A stretch of DNA of 64,000 bases from Yamagishiella unicocca (taxonomy: Eukaryota; Chlorophyta; Chlorophyceae; Chlamydomonadales; Volvocaceae). A program made the position numbers and the translations under genes. Of this stretch, positions 44,501 through 57,112 are shown piece after piece; within the stretch, counting starts at the first letter, position 1; every line of letters begins with the position of its first letter. The stretch is from assembly GCA_003116995.1 (NCBI GenBank), contig BDSL01000138.1, positions 150,521 through 214,520 of the forward strand, in the 5' to 3' direction. Below the pieces are notes generated by a model. It was not told the DNA's origin. It saw nothing but the letters and a program-made list of their open reading frames with translations, and ran no database searches.

Positions 44501-46140
44501 CCAGGGGCGCCACCTTGTGTGGCCCAGCTTCGAGGGAGTGGAGCACAGCTGCTTCTGCCTGCTGCTGGTGGGCAACCAGCCGAGGGGCTCCACGCAGGCG
44601 GTGCCGGTGTCCAGCTCCGGCCACAGCGCCAGCAATGCGGTGCAGTGGAACGAGGTATTCAGCTTCCCAAGGTCGATCCTGGAGGTGCGGGGGGGGCCAG
44701 GAGGGGGAGGGGGGGCGAGGAGGGGGAGGGGTGGCGAGGAGGCGAAGGGGTGGCGAGGAGGCGAAGGGGTGGCGAGGAGGGGAGGGGTGGCGAGGAAGGG
44801 GAGGGGAGGGGGAAGGAGGCCAGCGGGGGGGGACGCGTGGGAAAGAGAGTATCAGCTCGTGCCGTACCTCGCTGGTCTGGAGGTGGGGGAGGGCCGCCAG
44901 CGGGCAAGGCGTGGGAAAGGGACAGCGGGGGTGATAGGGGGGGTGGCAGCGGGCGGTGGTAGCGGGGGTGGCGTGGATGCTTCGAGGGTGGCGGGATCGT
45001 CGTCTCAACCCAGGTGACCCCACCAGGTAGACGAAGGGGGGTGCTTGAATAATGATCCTTGCTGTACCTCAAGTATCGCGACCCCCCCCCGCCCGTCTGG
45101 TAATCGTTTCCGACACTGGCGCCAGGCTGCCCCGCAACGCCCGCCGTTTCCTTCGTCGTCCGCACTTCGCGTCGCTGCCATTCTGTCAAATACGTTCTCT
45201 TTTTCCTTTCTACAGCCCCAAGACACTGGCTCCACAGGTTTGCCGGTCGTCCATCCCATTGCTCCAGCATGCGCCCGCATCCTCGCTGCCCGACGACCAT
45301 GCGCCCACTATCTTGTCGTTTATTTGTGTCACCGGTCTCACACCACCCCCCGCCCGTCTCGACCCCCTGCCGCCCCCAGGGCACCAGCGATGCGCGAGTG
45401 CAGTTCCAGGTGTGGAGCAGCGAGCAGTTCGGCGACGACGTGCTGGTGGGGCAGGCGGACCTGCTGCTGGGCCCTATGCTGGCGGCGGAGCAGCCGCACC
45501 CGCTGACCACGGTGTTGGAGCTGCAGGTGGGGAGGGGGTTAGGCGAGAGGGGGGGGGTGCGACCCCTGTTACTCGACATGGGATTTGTAGCTGCGACGGG
45601 GGGGTCCAATGGGGAAAGAGTGCTGATGGAAGCGTCTTAAGAGTAAGGAGCTGGGGTGGACGTGTGGCGGGGGGCGGGGGTGGTATCCGATCCAGTGGGG
45701 TTTTGCAGGCCAGCCCAAGTGCGGCGGCGGCAGCGCAGGGGCCGCGGGGCCTTGAGCTGCTGTGTCCACCACCCCATACTCCACCTGCTGCGGCTTCCCT
45801 CGTCACCCACCCACCCATAAATTGCCCAACGCTTTCCGCACGTACCCATGTCTCGCCCAGTCCCGCCGCCCGATCCTAACTACGTCTGCGTCCCTCCGCG
45901 GCCCTCGCACCCTTCAGGCCATCGATGACGACACGGGCCAGGTGGAGCCAGGCATCTGCGGCGAGGTGGTGGTGGCGGCGTGGGTGGAGCCGGAGGCGGA
46001 CACGGGTGGGTGCGGGAGGCGGACACGGGCGGGTGCGGGAGGCGGACACGGGTGGGTGCGGGAGATTGCCACTCCTCAACACACCTACAACCCTACCCAC
46101 GGGTTTTCCTTGCAACCCCACACTAGGTTTCGGCACGCCG

Positions 46141-46177
<37 letters not shown>

Positions 46178-49100
46178 AGCTCAGCTCAGCATTTATAAAA
46201 CACACACACACCAGCTACACTTCCCATCTCTAGTAACCGGTGCTTTTCTGTTTCAAAACTTCTGTTTTAAACGTTTTTTTCGGACATCCACGGGTTTCCC
46301 TCGAACCCCCCCCAAATGGATTTTTCTGGCATCCACGGGTCTTCCTCGAAAGCCCCCCCCCCCAAACAAAAACATTCGCCACTTAGTTTCTGCCCTCCAT
46401 TTCATATGTCGTGTAACTGGGTCCTCTCGCCACCCACTCCACCTACCACCCTACATGTCGACCTACGGGTCACCCCCCTTTTACCCTCCCCCGTGTCGGC
46501 TGTGAATTCGCGGATTATCCTTTACCCCCCGCCCTCCCCGCAGCCCGCGTGCTGCCGACCTGCCTGCCCACCAGCCCCCCCCCCCCACCACCCTACATGA
46601 CGACCCACGGGTCACTCCCCCTCTACCCTCCCTCTTCCCCCCCCCGCAGCCCGCGTGCTGCCCACCTGCCTGCCCACCAGCCACCCCGCCGACCTGCACG
46701 AGGCCGGGGTCATCACCAGCAACCTCTCGGCGCCCTGCGGCAGCAAGAGCATGCCGCAGGTGGTGCACAGCCCCCTGGGAACACTGTACGAGGAGCCGTG
46801 CGTGGTGGTGCTCAAGATGTCGGTGAGGGGGCGGGGAGGGGTGGCGGCGGCGGCGGTAAAATGTTTCCTTGTCGGTTTTCCTGTTCAGTGCCGACCCGCG
46901 GGTCTCCTCTCATTCCTCTCCGGTTGCCTTATAAACGGGTTTCCTCGCCAACCCCCATTTCCCGCGCGGGACGCCTTCTTCCGCACCCGCCCCCGCACGC
47001 CCGCAACCCTACGCCAAAAACCACGCGCCCTCCCCCCACCCTCTGCCCCCCTCCCCGCTCCTCCCCCCTCCTCCCCCCCTTCCTCCCTCTCCTCCCCCTT
47101 CCTAATCGGCCTCCAGTGCCGACCCACGGGTCTCCTCTCATACCCCCACCGCCCCCTCTCCCCCTCCCCGCACCACCACCCACCACCACCACCACCAGGT
47201 CGTTGGCTTGGTGGACCTGAACTACGAGATGCTGGTGACGAGCGCACAGCAGGGCGGCATCACCAAGCGGCGAGTGCGACTGGAAGGGGCGCAGCGCTCA
47301 AACAGCAACGTGCGGGACCGGCGCAAGGAGGGGCTGGGGGGACCACACCCCCAAGCTTCGGCATGCCCGGGGTGCCGTCGTCGGTGAGTGCCGGGTGGGT
47401 TGGTAGTTGGGTTGGGTTGGTAGTTGGGTTGGGTTGCTGACCGTAGCACCCAGGTGAAGGCCATATGGTGGTTGGGTTGGGTTGCTGGACATAGCACTGG
47501 GCTGTGCAGCTGTTGCTCCGAAACCCTCGATGTGGAACCTGGGCATTTTATCTTCCCCCCCTCCCTTCCTCCGTATGTGTGGCCGTCCAGTAGCATGCGC
47601 GCGCGTCCCGATGTCTGAAGGCTATGCACCAACTATATTTCCCCAGTCGTGTTACTGGTTCTTTATTTGTAACCCCTCCTGAACGGTCTTTCTTCAACGG
47701 TCTTTCTTCAACGGTCTTTCTTCAACGGTCTTTCTTCAACGGTCTTTCCTCGCACCCACGGGTCTTCTTCGCCACGCCCTCCTCCTCCCGCTCGGGGTGT
47801 CCAAAACCCAGCCGTACACCAACGCCGCCTCCTTCTTTTCCCTCTCCCACACACCCGACGTACCATGTACTACACGCTCTGTCGTACCAACGACCGACCC
47901 TCCCCAACCCCACCCCTCCCCACCCCTCCCCCACCCCGCGGACCCCAGCCCACGCACCCGCCACCGCCCGGCATGATCTACGCCAGTGCATCCATGAAGA
48001 AGGGCATGGGTGCTTACATGGCGCGGGCGCGAATGGACCGGAAGCAGCGCCAGGTGATGAAGCAGCTGCAGAAGGCGAGCCTCTACGCGCTCGATGGCAA
48101 GGCACCTGGCCTCACCGCCGCCGCCGCCGGCGGCGAAGCGGGCTGCGCGCCGGGCTGCTTGCCGATGCTCACTGCCGGCGCCTTCGGCGGGCCACGACCC
48201 AGGGGTCACAGCGCCGGCAGCGCCGGCGGCGCCCCGCCGGCGAACGCGGCTGCCGGCGGCGGCAACGTGTCGATCGCGGACGAGTTGATTGAGGAGGAGG
48301 AGGAGGTGTCCTTGACGGTGTCTGCAGGCGGCGCCGGCGGCAGCGGCGGCGGCGGTGACGACGGCCGGCCGGCTGCCGGGGACGACGGCGACGATGCCTC
48401 CTCCAGCATTGCCCTCAACCCCACGGCGCCGCTGATTGGTATGGCCCACGATGATGCCACTACGGTGGCGGGACAGGGCCAAGGCGTGTTCTGCTACTTC
48501 AAGGTGAGCGTGTCTGCTGCCATCTGCCGTCTGCAAGGCCGCTCCTGTCGCGCCCTGTTCAGCTGGTGTTTTGATTTCCTCCTCTGCCGGTCTTCGGGTT
48601 TCACCTTTTTAAGGGTAAACCCCTGCCTCCCCTTCCCCCTCCCTCCTCTCCTGCCGACCCACGGGTCTCCTCTCAACCCTCCTCTCCTACCTACTTCCCC
48701 CTCCCTCCTCTCCTACCTCGCCCTCATCTGAGAGCCACCCATGAACCCCCAACACCCCTTCCCCGTCTGCGGGGGAGCGCAGCATTCCCCTCACCACATT
48801 TCCCCAGTCGAGTTACCGGTCCTTTTATTGTAACCTATTATTGTAACCCTTCCCCGCCCCCGGAGTTCCTCATTTCAAAATCCCCTCTGTCGAGCTGTCG
48901 CACTGTTTCCTTGCAACCGCCCCCCCCCTCCGCCACCTGCTGCTTCATTCAGGTGTCGGTGGACAAGCAGTCCGACAAGAGCCGCCTGCGCTGGCTGGCT
49001 GCACCGCTGGCCGGACTGCCGCTGGTTGCCGACTCGTCCGCCGTGACGCTGCAGCCCTCGGTGTTCGTGTTTTCGATGCCGCGGCCGCTCAACAACTCGC

Positions 49101-50335
49101 CAGTGGGGCTCGCTCTGTACATCACAACGTCCGCAAGGTGGGGGGGGCCGAGAAGACCCGTGGGTCGGTGGGTGGGCAGCTGGCTGGCGCTGTACATCAC
49201 AACGTTCTCACCAAATGGGTTTCCTCTCGCGTTCCCGTCCCCCGCCGACGAAATCGCCGGCTTGATTCTGCCCCCTGTTGACTATGAAACCGGGTCTCTC
49301 CACACACACACACGCACACACACACACACATACACATTTATAAAACACGCATACACACGCACACACACACACATACACACACATACGCACACGCACACAC
49401 ACATACACACACATACACACACATACACACAAACACCCGGCCTCCAGGCGCCGCGGCCGCGTGGTGGGGCGGGTGGTGGCCCCGCTGTACGACATCCTGG
49501 ACCAGGTGCTGGGCCAGTCGTCCCGCCCCGGCGAGGGCCTCAGCGGCAAGCCGGTGGAGGTGGTGCTGCCGTTCGAGGAGCCGGAGCTGGGTGCGTCCGG
49601 GGGCCGGAGGGGGGGAAGGGGAAAACACGTGTACGAAAGGGAAGAACGACAGACGTTTCGAGACGCATGCTATGGCGAACTTGGTTGAGGAAACTAAAGT
49701 CGGAGGTCGTATGTGGGCCTTCGGCGGGGAGGGGGTCCGGGGTCCGTGTGGTGTGTGCTGTGCTTGGTCAGTCGTGGATTGGGCCTTGGGTGGGAGCCTA
49801 AGCGGTAACTCGACATGGGAAGTGAAGCTCGTGCATAGCCGGGGGGAGGGGCCTCGCCGCGTCAGGGGCAAGAAAGGGAGTGGTGGAGGGAGAGGGGAAG
49901 GGAAGGGAAGGGAGGGCGGACTGGCCGGCAGGGCCGTCGGCAGTAGGAGGGTAGGGGGAACCGGCATGAGACATGAAAGCAGAGAGCCTCCCTTCCTCGG
50001 AAACCGCGTCGTCAGGGGGCGGCAGCAGTGGAGGCCAGCGCCCAAACCCCCTTCTCCCTCCGGGCAGGTGCCGTACGCATGATCGTACAGCTGGCGGACC
50101 TGGACGAGCGCGCCGCCCTCTTCCACATGCCCCTGGTGTCCGACCCACAGCAGCTGCTCTTCTCAGAGGGGCAGTACGGCTGCTCGGCCGGCCTGTACGG
50201 CCCCGCTGTCGTACCGGTGGACGGCGGCGCCGCTGTCGGCCACACGGCGGGCGCACTGGGACCCGTCCTGTCGGACACGCCCCTGCTGCAGCGGGTGCTG
50301 GAAAGGTGCGGGGTGTGGGATGCGGTTTGCGGTGT

Positions 50336-50406
<71 letters not shown>

Positions 50407-53400
50407 TTATAGGTCGCTAGCGGCGGTGGTGATGTCGTCGTCGTCTACCCTTATCATGGACCCTACCTTGCACCGGCCCCCTCCTCCTGCCTTCGTCTCA
50501 TCCATCCCACCTTCCCCCCGTAGCCGGTTCTTTTATGTAACCCGCTTTCCTCGCCCCCCCCTCCTCTCCAGGTCGGGTGTGGATGCAGATGTGGGGGACT
50601 GGTTCTTCAACAGCTACGCGCGAGTGGGGTCGCTCAAGGTGGCGGGGATGGGCGGGCTGCAGGTAAGCGTACGACAGCAGCCGTACGGCGGGCGGGCGTT
50701 GGGTGCTTGTGTTTTGGGGGGTGGGGTGCGCGCTGGGAGGTGCCGCTGCGTGCGTGGGCGGTGGGGGGTTCGGTTTCGGGCGGGTTGGTGGTGGTGGTGT
50801 GGCAGGCTGCCAGGCCAGTGACGAGGGGAAGACCTTGCGGCTGGTGGGGGGTGGGTGGCGGGGGTGGACTGACACTGCGGCTGGAGGCGTGGGTACCGGT
50901 TGGCGGTGGCCCCTCCCTCTCTCACTTCTCGTGACGCCGCCCAAACACCACAGCACAACCGCCCCCTCTCGGGCCATGCGTTTCCTCCCTGTCTCCCCAC
51001 CAAGCTACGCTCCCCATGTCAAGTTACCGGTTCTTTTTCTGTAACCCCCCTTTCATTTTACACCCCACCAGCTACACTCCCTGTGTTCGAGTACTCGGTT
51101 CTTTTTCTGTAACCCCCCTCCGGAACCACGGAGGTGGCGCTCCTCCGCGCACCGCTTCCTCTCTCCTCCCCACCTCGGCAAGCCCTTCCTAGTCCAAGGG
51201 CTCGCCTCACACACCCACCTTGGCAAGCAAAACAACCCCGAATCCGCCCTCGCCTTCACCCTCACCCTCACCCTGGCCCCACCCTCGGCTCCGACAGGAC
51301 GGCGTGGCCAGTCCCTTCAACCAGGTGAGGTTCGGAGAGCCTCCCTGGAGCGGCCGGACGGCACCCAGCTTACTAAGTCCATCTCCGTCCAGCTCCGTCC
51401 AGCTCCGTCCAGCTCCGTCCAGCTCCGTCAAGGGGACTTGAGGCATACCCACGCACCCGTACTCGGTTAGCTGTATGACCACACACGGTTCGTGTCCATA
51501 CACGTTCCCTCCCCCCGGGTTCACTCCTCCCCCCTAGCCGCCGCCCCCGACCCATCTCCGTTTCCCCCACCAACCCTCTTCGCCCGTTCCCCTCGATGTC
51601 CACGAGTTTCCCTCGCCAACCCACCCACCCATACAAGGGGTTCCGCTCACACCTCTACTTTGGCGGCTCCCCTGGACTACTTTGTGCTCAGGAACACACT
51701 CTCTTCTCCACTGAACCCCCCCATATATCACATGGCAAACAAACGCACCTACGTTACCCACCCAGCCAAACTTGGGCGATTTGCCTGCTGGTACAACCTC
51801 CCAACCCACCCAACCACCTCACCCACCCAACCACCTCACCCACCCAACCACCTCACCCATCCAACCACCTCGCCCACCCAGCCACCTCACCCAACCCAAC
51901 CGACCACCTCACCCGCCCAATCACCACCTAGATGTTCAGCGGCTCCAACGCCCGCACCGCCGCCGCCACCGCCAGCGGCGGCCGCGCCATGTCCCAGCGC
52001 ATCAAGGGCTGCTCCGACCCCGCCGCCCTCACCGCCGCGATCTTCGACGAGGACGCCGCAGGAGGCCCCCCCCTGGAATCCCTCTTCGGTGACTTCGCAA
52101 ACGGCCCGTCGCCCTTTGCGGAGGAGCGGAACAACAACATCCCACTGCCCGGGATCCTCGCCAGCGGTGGCGGCGGCAGCGGGGCCGGAGCTGCAGCGGC
52201 GGGTACGGCGGGTACGGCAGCGCCTCACGTCCTCGGCTCGCTGGTTCTTCGCATCAGCTCCATCAACAGCAGCGGTGCCCTGGTGGGTAGCAGCAGCTGC
52301 TGCTGCATCGTCAAATGCGGGCCGCACTGGCTGAGGACGGTGGACCGGCTGCCGTCGGAGGGGGCGGGTGGGCTGCCGCAGTGGCAGGTGAGTGGCGGGG
52401 GGAGCGAGGGGGGGGGATGCCGCGTGGATGGTGGTGGGACGTGGTGGCTTGCGGGGGGGGGGCCCAGGTGGCGCCCCGACCTCCGCCTGGCGGTTGGCTT
52501 CCCTTCTTTGGACCATGCGTGCATCCGACCTGCCACCCAGGCGGCCCCTTCCTTGTCCAGGGAGGGACCCCCAGGACGAGCCCAACTCCCTCTTGTTCCC
52601 CCCGGGCCCCATCCCCGCCCCGCCCTCACTTGTCCCCCACACCTACCACGGGTTATCCTTGCAACCCATCCCTACCTCCAACCACCACTAACCACCACTA
52701 CCGGGTTTCCGTTTCCTCTCCAACCACCACCCCCAGGTGGTCATCCCGCTCTATAGCCCCGCGACCATCCTGACGGTGGGCATCTTCACCAACTCGGCCA
52801 AGTCGGTGAGCCGCTGGTCGCCTGCCGCGATTTTCCTTACTGGCTGCCGTACCTGTCGTACCATAGTCAAGACACCCCCCGGCCGCCACCTTGCCTCACC
52901 CGCCCTCTAGTCGCATCCCCTGCTGCCAGACCCTCGAATCGTGCGACCACACACCCATCGTCCCAAATCCCAACCTCCCAAGCAACCAACCAACCAACCT
53001 CCCCCCAACCTCCCCAACCGGCCGTCGACCGGCAAACCGACAAACCACCCGACCAACCCCCTGCTCCCCAGGTGATGGGCCTCACCTTCAGCGACAACCT
53101 CGTGCTGGTGTCCAGGGTGCGTCTCAAGCTCAACTCCGTAAGGCCCTTCAGGCGCTCCTGGCACGTCATCGCCATGTACATGAATGGTACGGCACGACGT
53201 GACACGTCACGGCGGGCGGGCGGGCGCGTGGCAGCCTCACTGTCATCCCCCGGTCCTCGTCCTCCTCCTCCACCAACCGCTCGCGCCGCCTATTCGCCTA
53301 TTCGCCACTTAGTTTCTGCTCCCCGTTTCCTAAGGCGTGTCTACACGCCACACCCCACGCGGCGCTGTATGCCCCCTCCCTCCCCGTTCTTTTCTGTCCC

Positions 53401-56400
53401 CCACACGCTTCCTGTCGTCTCGCCGTAGCCGATTTAGCTTAGCAGCCGAAGGTCCTCAACCTCCGACCTTCGGCTTTCGTATCCCCAACCCAGTTCTCCA
53501 GCATGCATCTCAAAACGTCAGTCCTAAACGGTTTTTTCTGGCATCCACGGATCTTCCTCGATCGAACCCTCCACGCGGCGAGTAACCGATGTCGAGTAAC
53601 CGTTCCTTTCCTGTACCACCACCGCCACCCCCACCCCACGCGGCCAGGTGCCACCGGGGCCGCCAGCGCAGCTGGGCCGCCCCTGGTGGGCGTGCTCGGC
53701 CTCAAGATGCAGTACAGCAGCGTCGCCGCGCTGGCGGCGTCGTACCTGATGGCACCCGCCCCCGAGTCGCTGTACGAGCTGGACTTGGAGACCGACGTGG
53801 CGCTCAAGATGGAGACGGACGCGCGGAAGATATCGGAGAAGTGCGTGTGGGATCTTGGGGGGGGGGGGCAGGGAAGCGCTGTGTATGAAAGGAAATCCTT
53901 TTAGGACATACGGTTGGAGGTGCATGCTGGAGAGCTTTGTGGGGGAGTGGGGAAAACCCGGTAACACGACATAGGAAGCGGAGGGTAGAAACTAGCTGTG
54001 CCGCCCCCGCCCCCTCACCCAACCCATGTGCGCCAGCGTGCGCACGCGACCAATTGTGTACGAAGCTTATGCGCCAGCTACACTTCCCACGTCGAGTAAC
54101 CGGTTCATTTCTGCCCCCCCTCACCCCGCTCCCTTAGCTGGCTGGGCTCCGCCCAGCCGCCCATCCCGCCCCAGGTGGCGCGGCTGCTGCTGGACGACGG
54201 CCGCACCACCTTCAACTTCGCCCGGACGAAGAACAACTGGAGGTGCTGATGTGGAGCTGGCGGGGGGCTGGGGGGGGGGGGCTGGCGGGGGGGGGGCTGG
54301 CGGGGGGGGGGCTGGCGGGGGGGGCTGGCGGGATGTCCGGGAGCCTCTGGGGGCCTAACACCATGCACACAATCCACATCATCCACACAATCAACACAAT
54401 CCACACAATCGACATCATCCACACAATCCACACAATCCACACAATCCATGTCTGTTATAGTCATAATCCACATTATAAGCTTCATCCAGGTTACAATCGT
54501 CATCCACGTGTAATCTTCATTTACCTTAAATAACCTTCATACACATTACAATCGTGTCACCCAAGTCCCTAGGGTCAGTCTTGTGGCCAGTGTGCCATCA
54601 GAGCACACCCGCCTAACGGCACCCGCTCTGCTCCCTCCCTCCCTCCCTCCTCTTTCCCTCCTCCCTCCCTCTCCCACCCTCCTCTTTCCCTCGTCCCTGC
54701 CTTCACCCCTCGGCGCGCGCGCGTCCAGGTGTCCGAACCCTATGCACCAGCTACACTTCCCATGTCGAGTACCGGTTCTCTTCTGAATCCCCCCCTCCTC
54801 CCATTGCCCAGGCGCGTCAAATCAGGCATGCGGCTAATGTTCGACCTGGTCAACTGGTTCTCACACATCATCAGCTGGACCAATCGCCGCGACAGCTTGG
54901 AGGTGGTCTTCTGCATCGCGCTGCTCTGCTACCTGCCCAGCATGGCCTGCAAGGCAAGATATAACACCCATATCGCAGCGGTGGCGGCAGGATAGGATAC
55001 CGTATCTTCACCCTAAAACCCCCAAACCCTAAAGCCCTAGTCCATTTCCCAACCAGCCCACGCATCCATCCATCCATTCCCTCAACCGCCCTTGCAGTCG
55101 TATCATCTACACCTGCAGCACCCACGATCGAGGTGTCCCTAGCTGCATGGCGCATTCGCAATCGTGTATTCTAGCTCCGCGCCCGTGCCATGCTTCATGG
55201 CTGTCATGTCTCATGGACGCCCTATCCCATGGGTGGTGTCTCCCGTCCCCTCAGCTATTTTTCTACATGATCGCTCTGCGAGGCCACCGGAGCTTCTTTG
55301 AATACAGGAAGAGGAACCTCGCCCTGGCGGAGGGGGGAGCAGACGAGGCGGCGGCTCTGCTCATCTCGCCCACGGCCGCCGCCGCCGCGGCGGCGGCCGG
55401 CGGCGGCGGGGCAGCGGCGGTGGCGGCCGCCACCGCCGCCGCCGCCGCTGCCGCCACCCAGGGGGCCCGGGAGCCTGTGGGCACTGTCGGCGATATGACC
55501 ATCGGCGGCGGTGTGGTGGACGAGGGTTCTGATGATGAGGCGGGGGAGAACAGCAAGGTCGCGGTGGGCACCGTGGCGGAGTTCAAGCGCAAGGTAAGGG
55601 GCCGGTGTGGGGTTGCGGAGTGGGGGGCGGAGTGGGGTTGCAAGGAAGACCCGTGTATGCGGCGGCGGTGTGGGGTGGGGGTAAGGGATAATTCGCGCGA
55701 ATCCACGGCCGCCGGTGGGGTGTAAAATGGGTGTTACGGGAAGGAACCGCTTACTTGACATGGGAAGTGTAGCTGGTGGGGTGTAAAATGGAAGGGGGGT
55801 ACCAGAAAAGAAACCGGTTACTCGACATGGGAAGTGTAGCTTGTGGGGTGGGGTGTGGGAAGAACCAATCAGACGACGTAGGAAACGGAGGGGAAACGGA
55901 GGGTTCAAACTAACTGGCGGCGGTGGGGAGAGGGGGAGATGCGGAGGGGCAGTCGGTGGAATGGCAAAGGAAAGTAAAGCGGCAACGGGGAAGGGGGGTT
56001 GCGAGGAAAACCCGTGCACGAAGGAAAACCGTTTAGGACAGACGTGCGTCTCTCACGTGAGTCTTTCGAGGCGCCTGCTGGAGCACTTGGTTGAGGGAAC
56101 TTAAGTCGGAGGTCGTATGTTGACCAAGGGGGGTTGACGAGCTGATGAAAGGGGGGCCAATGCACGTAGCTGTGAGGCATCGTCATGGCGCTGGTGACAT
56201 GGGTCCGTACACACAGGCACACGCCGCCAGCCTTGGGGTCCATACACACAGACACACGCCACCGGCCTGCCGCACCCTCGCCGACCTCGGGGGCCCCAAC
56301 TGCGCCCGCACCTCCCCCCCGCCGTCCCCTGTAGTTCGCCGAGCTGATCGAGCTCGGCCTGCTGCTCCAGAACCTGTTCGACGACGTGGCGTCCATCCTG

Positions 56401-56979
56401 GAGCGACTGCAGGTGCGGTGTCGTACCTACCGTTTCGTCGTACATGCACTGACCGCACCGGCGGCGGCGGGACGGCCCCTCCCGCCTTGCCCCCCAGCCC
56501 CCTCCTCCTCCGAAACCCACCCGCCCAGCCACCAGGTTCTTTTTTGTAACCCCACCCATCCACCCGCACTGGTTTTCCTTGCAGCCCGCCCACCCACCCG
56601 GGACCCCTGCCTCGCCCGCCGCCGCCGCCGCTCCATCCCCAGGCGGTCATGGCCCCCAGCCCCCTCCGAAACCCATCGACAGAACCAACCCACCCAGAAC
56701 CCAACCACCCACCCACCCAGGACACACTCATCCGGGACCCCCCCCGCCGCCGCCCCCCCCCAGGCTGTCATGGCCTTCCACGACGTGCTGGCCTCCGGCC
56801 TCTTCATCCTGGCCTGCCTGCTGCTGGTGTGCGTGGTGGCGCTGCTGGGCTTCCAGACCACCGTCTTCCTGTTCCTGCTGTGGCAGGTGCGGCCGCCCTC
56901 CCTGCGCGATGCGCTGCCGCCGCCGCCCTTCAGCTACTTCCTCAAGCTGCCCTGCAAGTCGTCGGCGGAGTTTGGGTGA
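41578..56979 (+). CDS. Multiple C2 domain and transmembrane region protein (MCTP-type)
   Basis: Twenty-three phase-consistent exons (1384 residues): 41578-41710, 42794-42996, 43402-43560, 44496-44684, 45380-45526, 45918-46005, 46650-46822, 47199-47309, 47949-48503, 48953-49137, 49448-49590, 50068-50305, 50572-50662, 51298-51324, 51932-52387, 52737-52805, 53072-53186, 53648-53840, 54138-54242, 54812-54953, 55255-55593, 56335-56412, 56764-56979. One C2 domain spans about 160-306 (WNEVFSFP, then VQFQVWSSEQFGDDVLVGQ) and another about 915-1027 (GSLVLRISSINS; LTVGIFTNS). A third C2-like part may lie at about 590-730. From about 1030 it matches the MCTP C-terminal (PRT_C) region, with hydrophobic hairpins near 1155-1185 and 1325-1356 and the ending PFSYFLKLPCK. 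Plant relatives tether ER to plasma membrane; by inference, this one may serve contact sites or lipid/Ca2+ traffic. The donor of exon 8 is the least certain (47309 or 47383). Exon 20 has a GC donor; exon 14 is only 27 bp. Confidence 0.88.
42765..42793. repeat. Telomere-type repeats at a 3' splice site
   Basis: TTTAGGGCTTTAGGGTTTTAGGGTTT lies immediately before the phase-matched acceptor AAG at 42791-42793 of exon 2. The motif equals the Chlamydomonas-type telomere repeat TTTTAGGG. A shorter GGATTTTAGGGTTTTAGGGG is at about 2419-2440. Confidence 0.7.
45130..45350 (+). repeat. Dispersed about 220-bp repeat, copy 1
   Basis: Shares CGCCGTTTCCTTCGTCGTCC, CAGGTTTGCCGGTCGTCC and CCATGCGCCCACTATCTTG with 58865-59085, with roughly ten per cent differences. 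It lies in intron 4 of the MCTP-type gene. Its nature (transposon fragment or other) is unknown. Confidence 0.8.
46141..46177. repeat. (AC)n microsatellite
   Basis: About 18 AC units in intron 6, followed by CAGCTCAGCATTTATAAAAC. The reverse complement of the same (AC)n-plus-tail block is at 836-875, and a related TTTATAAAACACGCA is within the AC tract at 49300-49434. The (AC)n seems to travel with this tail. Confidence 0.8.
46541..46578 (+). repeat. Duplicate of the 3' splice site and start of exon 7
   Basis: GCAGCCCGCGTGCTGCCGAC and about 16 further bases repeat the acceptor and first codons of exon 7 (46646-46681). Using the upstream acceptor would shift the frame at the second copy, so this is a decoy or relic. 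Confidence 0.75.
49300..49434. repeat. (AC)n/(ACACAT)n tract in intron 10
   Basis: A 135-bp alternating purine-pyrimidine tract of ACACAC and ACATACAC blocks directly upstream of exon 11 (49448). No other features. Confidence 0.85.
50333..50406. repeat. (TGTGCC)n microsatellite in intron 12
   Basis: About twelve perfect TGTGCC hexamers. The Cys-Ala and Leu-Cys runs read from it are not protein. Confidence 0.9.
51001..51120 (+). repeat. Dispersed short intronic repeat, two tandem copies
   Basis: Consensus CCAGCTACACTTCCCATGTC then GAGTAACCGGTTCTTTTCTG then TAACCCCC. Copies in plus orientation lie at about 42668, 43310, 46207, 47618, 48795, 51001, 51069, 54070 and 54740. Copies in minus orientation lie at about 2505, 3090, 45570, 49803, 53955, 55740 and 55805. 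All are in introns or gene flanks; none overlaps an exon in my models. Confidence 0.8.
53421..53572 (+). repeat. Dispersed repeat with AGCCGAAGGTC hairpin, copy 1
   Basis: Shares the blocks TTCGGCTTTCGTATCCCCAA and CCAGTTCTCCAGCAT with 59851-60013. The small inverted repeat AGCCGAAGGTC/GACCTTCGGCT is conserved as a hairpin despite changes in the loop. A shorter piece of its 3' end recurs at 46255-46310. Confidence 0.75.
54362..54452. repeat. CACAATC/CATCATC minisatellite in intron 19
   Basis: About ten units of ACACAATCC or ACATCATCC. Upstream at 54250-54340 is a GGCTGGCGGGGGG repeat. Both are intronic. Confidence 0.85.
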
Positions 56980-57002
56980 CGTGGCGTGTGTGAGGGGAGG
57001 AG

Positions 57003-57112
57003 AGCCCGTGGGCCCAGGAGGGGGAGCTCCAGGGGGGGTATGAGTGGGAGAACCCGTGGGCCCAGGAGGGGGAACTCCAGGGGGGGTATGAGTGGCAACC
57101 CGTGGGCCGGCA
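57003..57112. repeat. Two tandem copies of CCCGTGGGCC...GGTATGAGTGG
   Basis: Two units of about 55 bp directly after the MCTP stop codon, matching the HPAT intron copy at 24170-24234. They fall in the presumed 3' UTR. No TGTAA was found in 56980-57560, so the transcript end is not defined. Confidence 0.75.
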
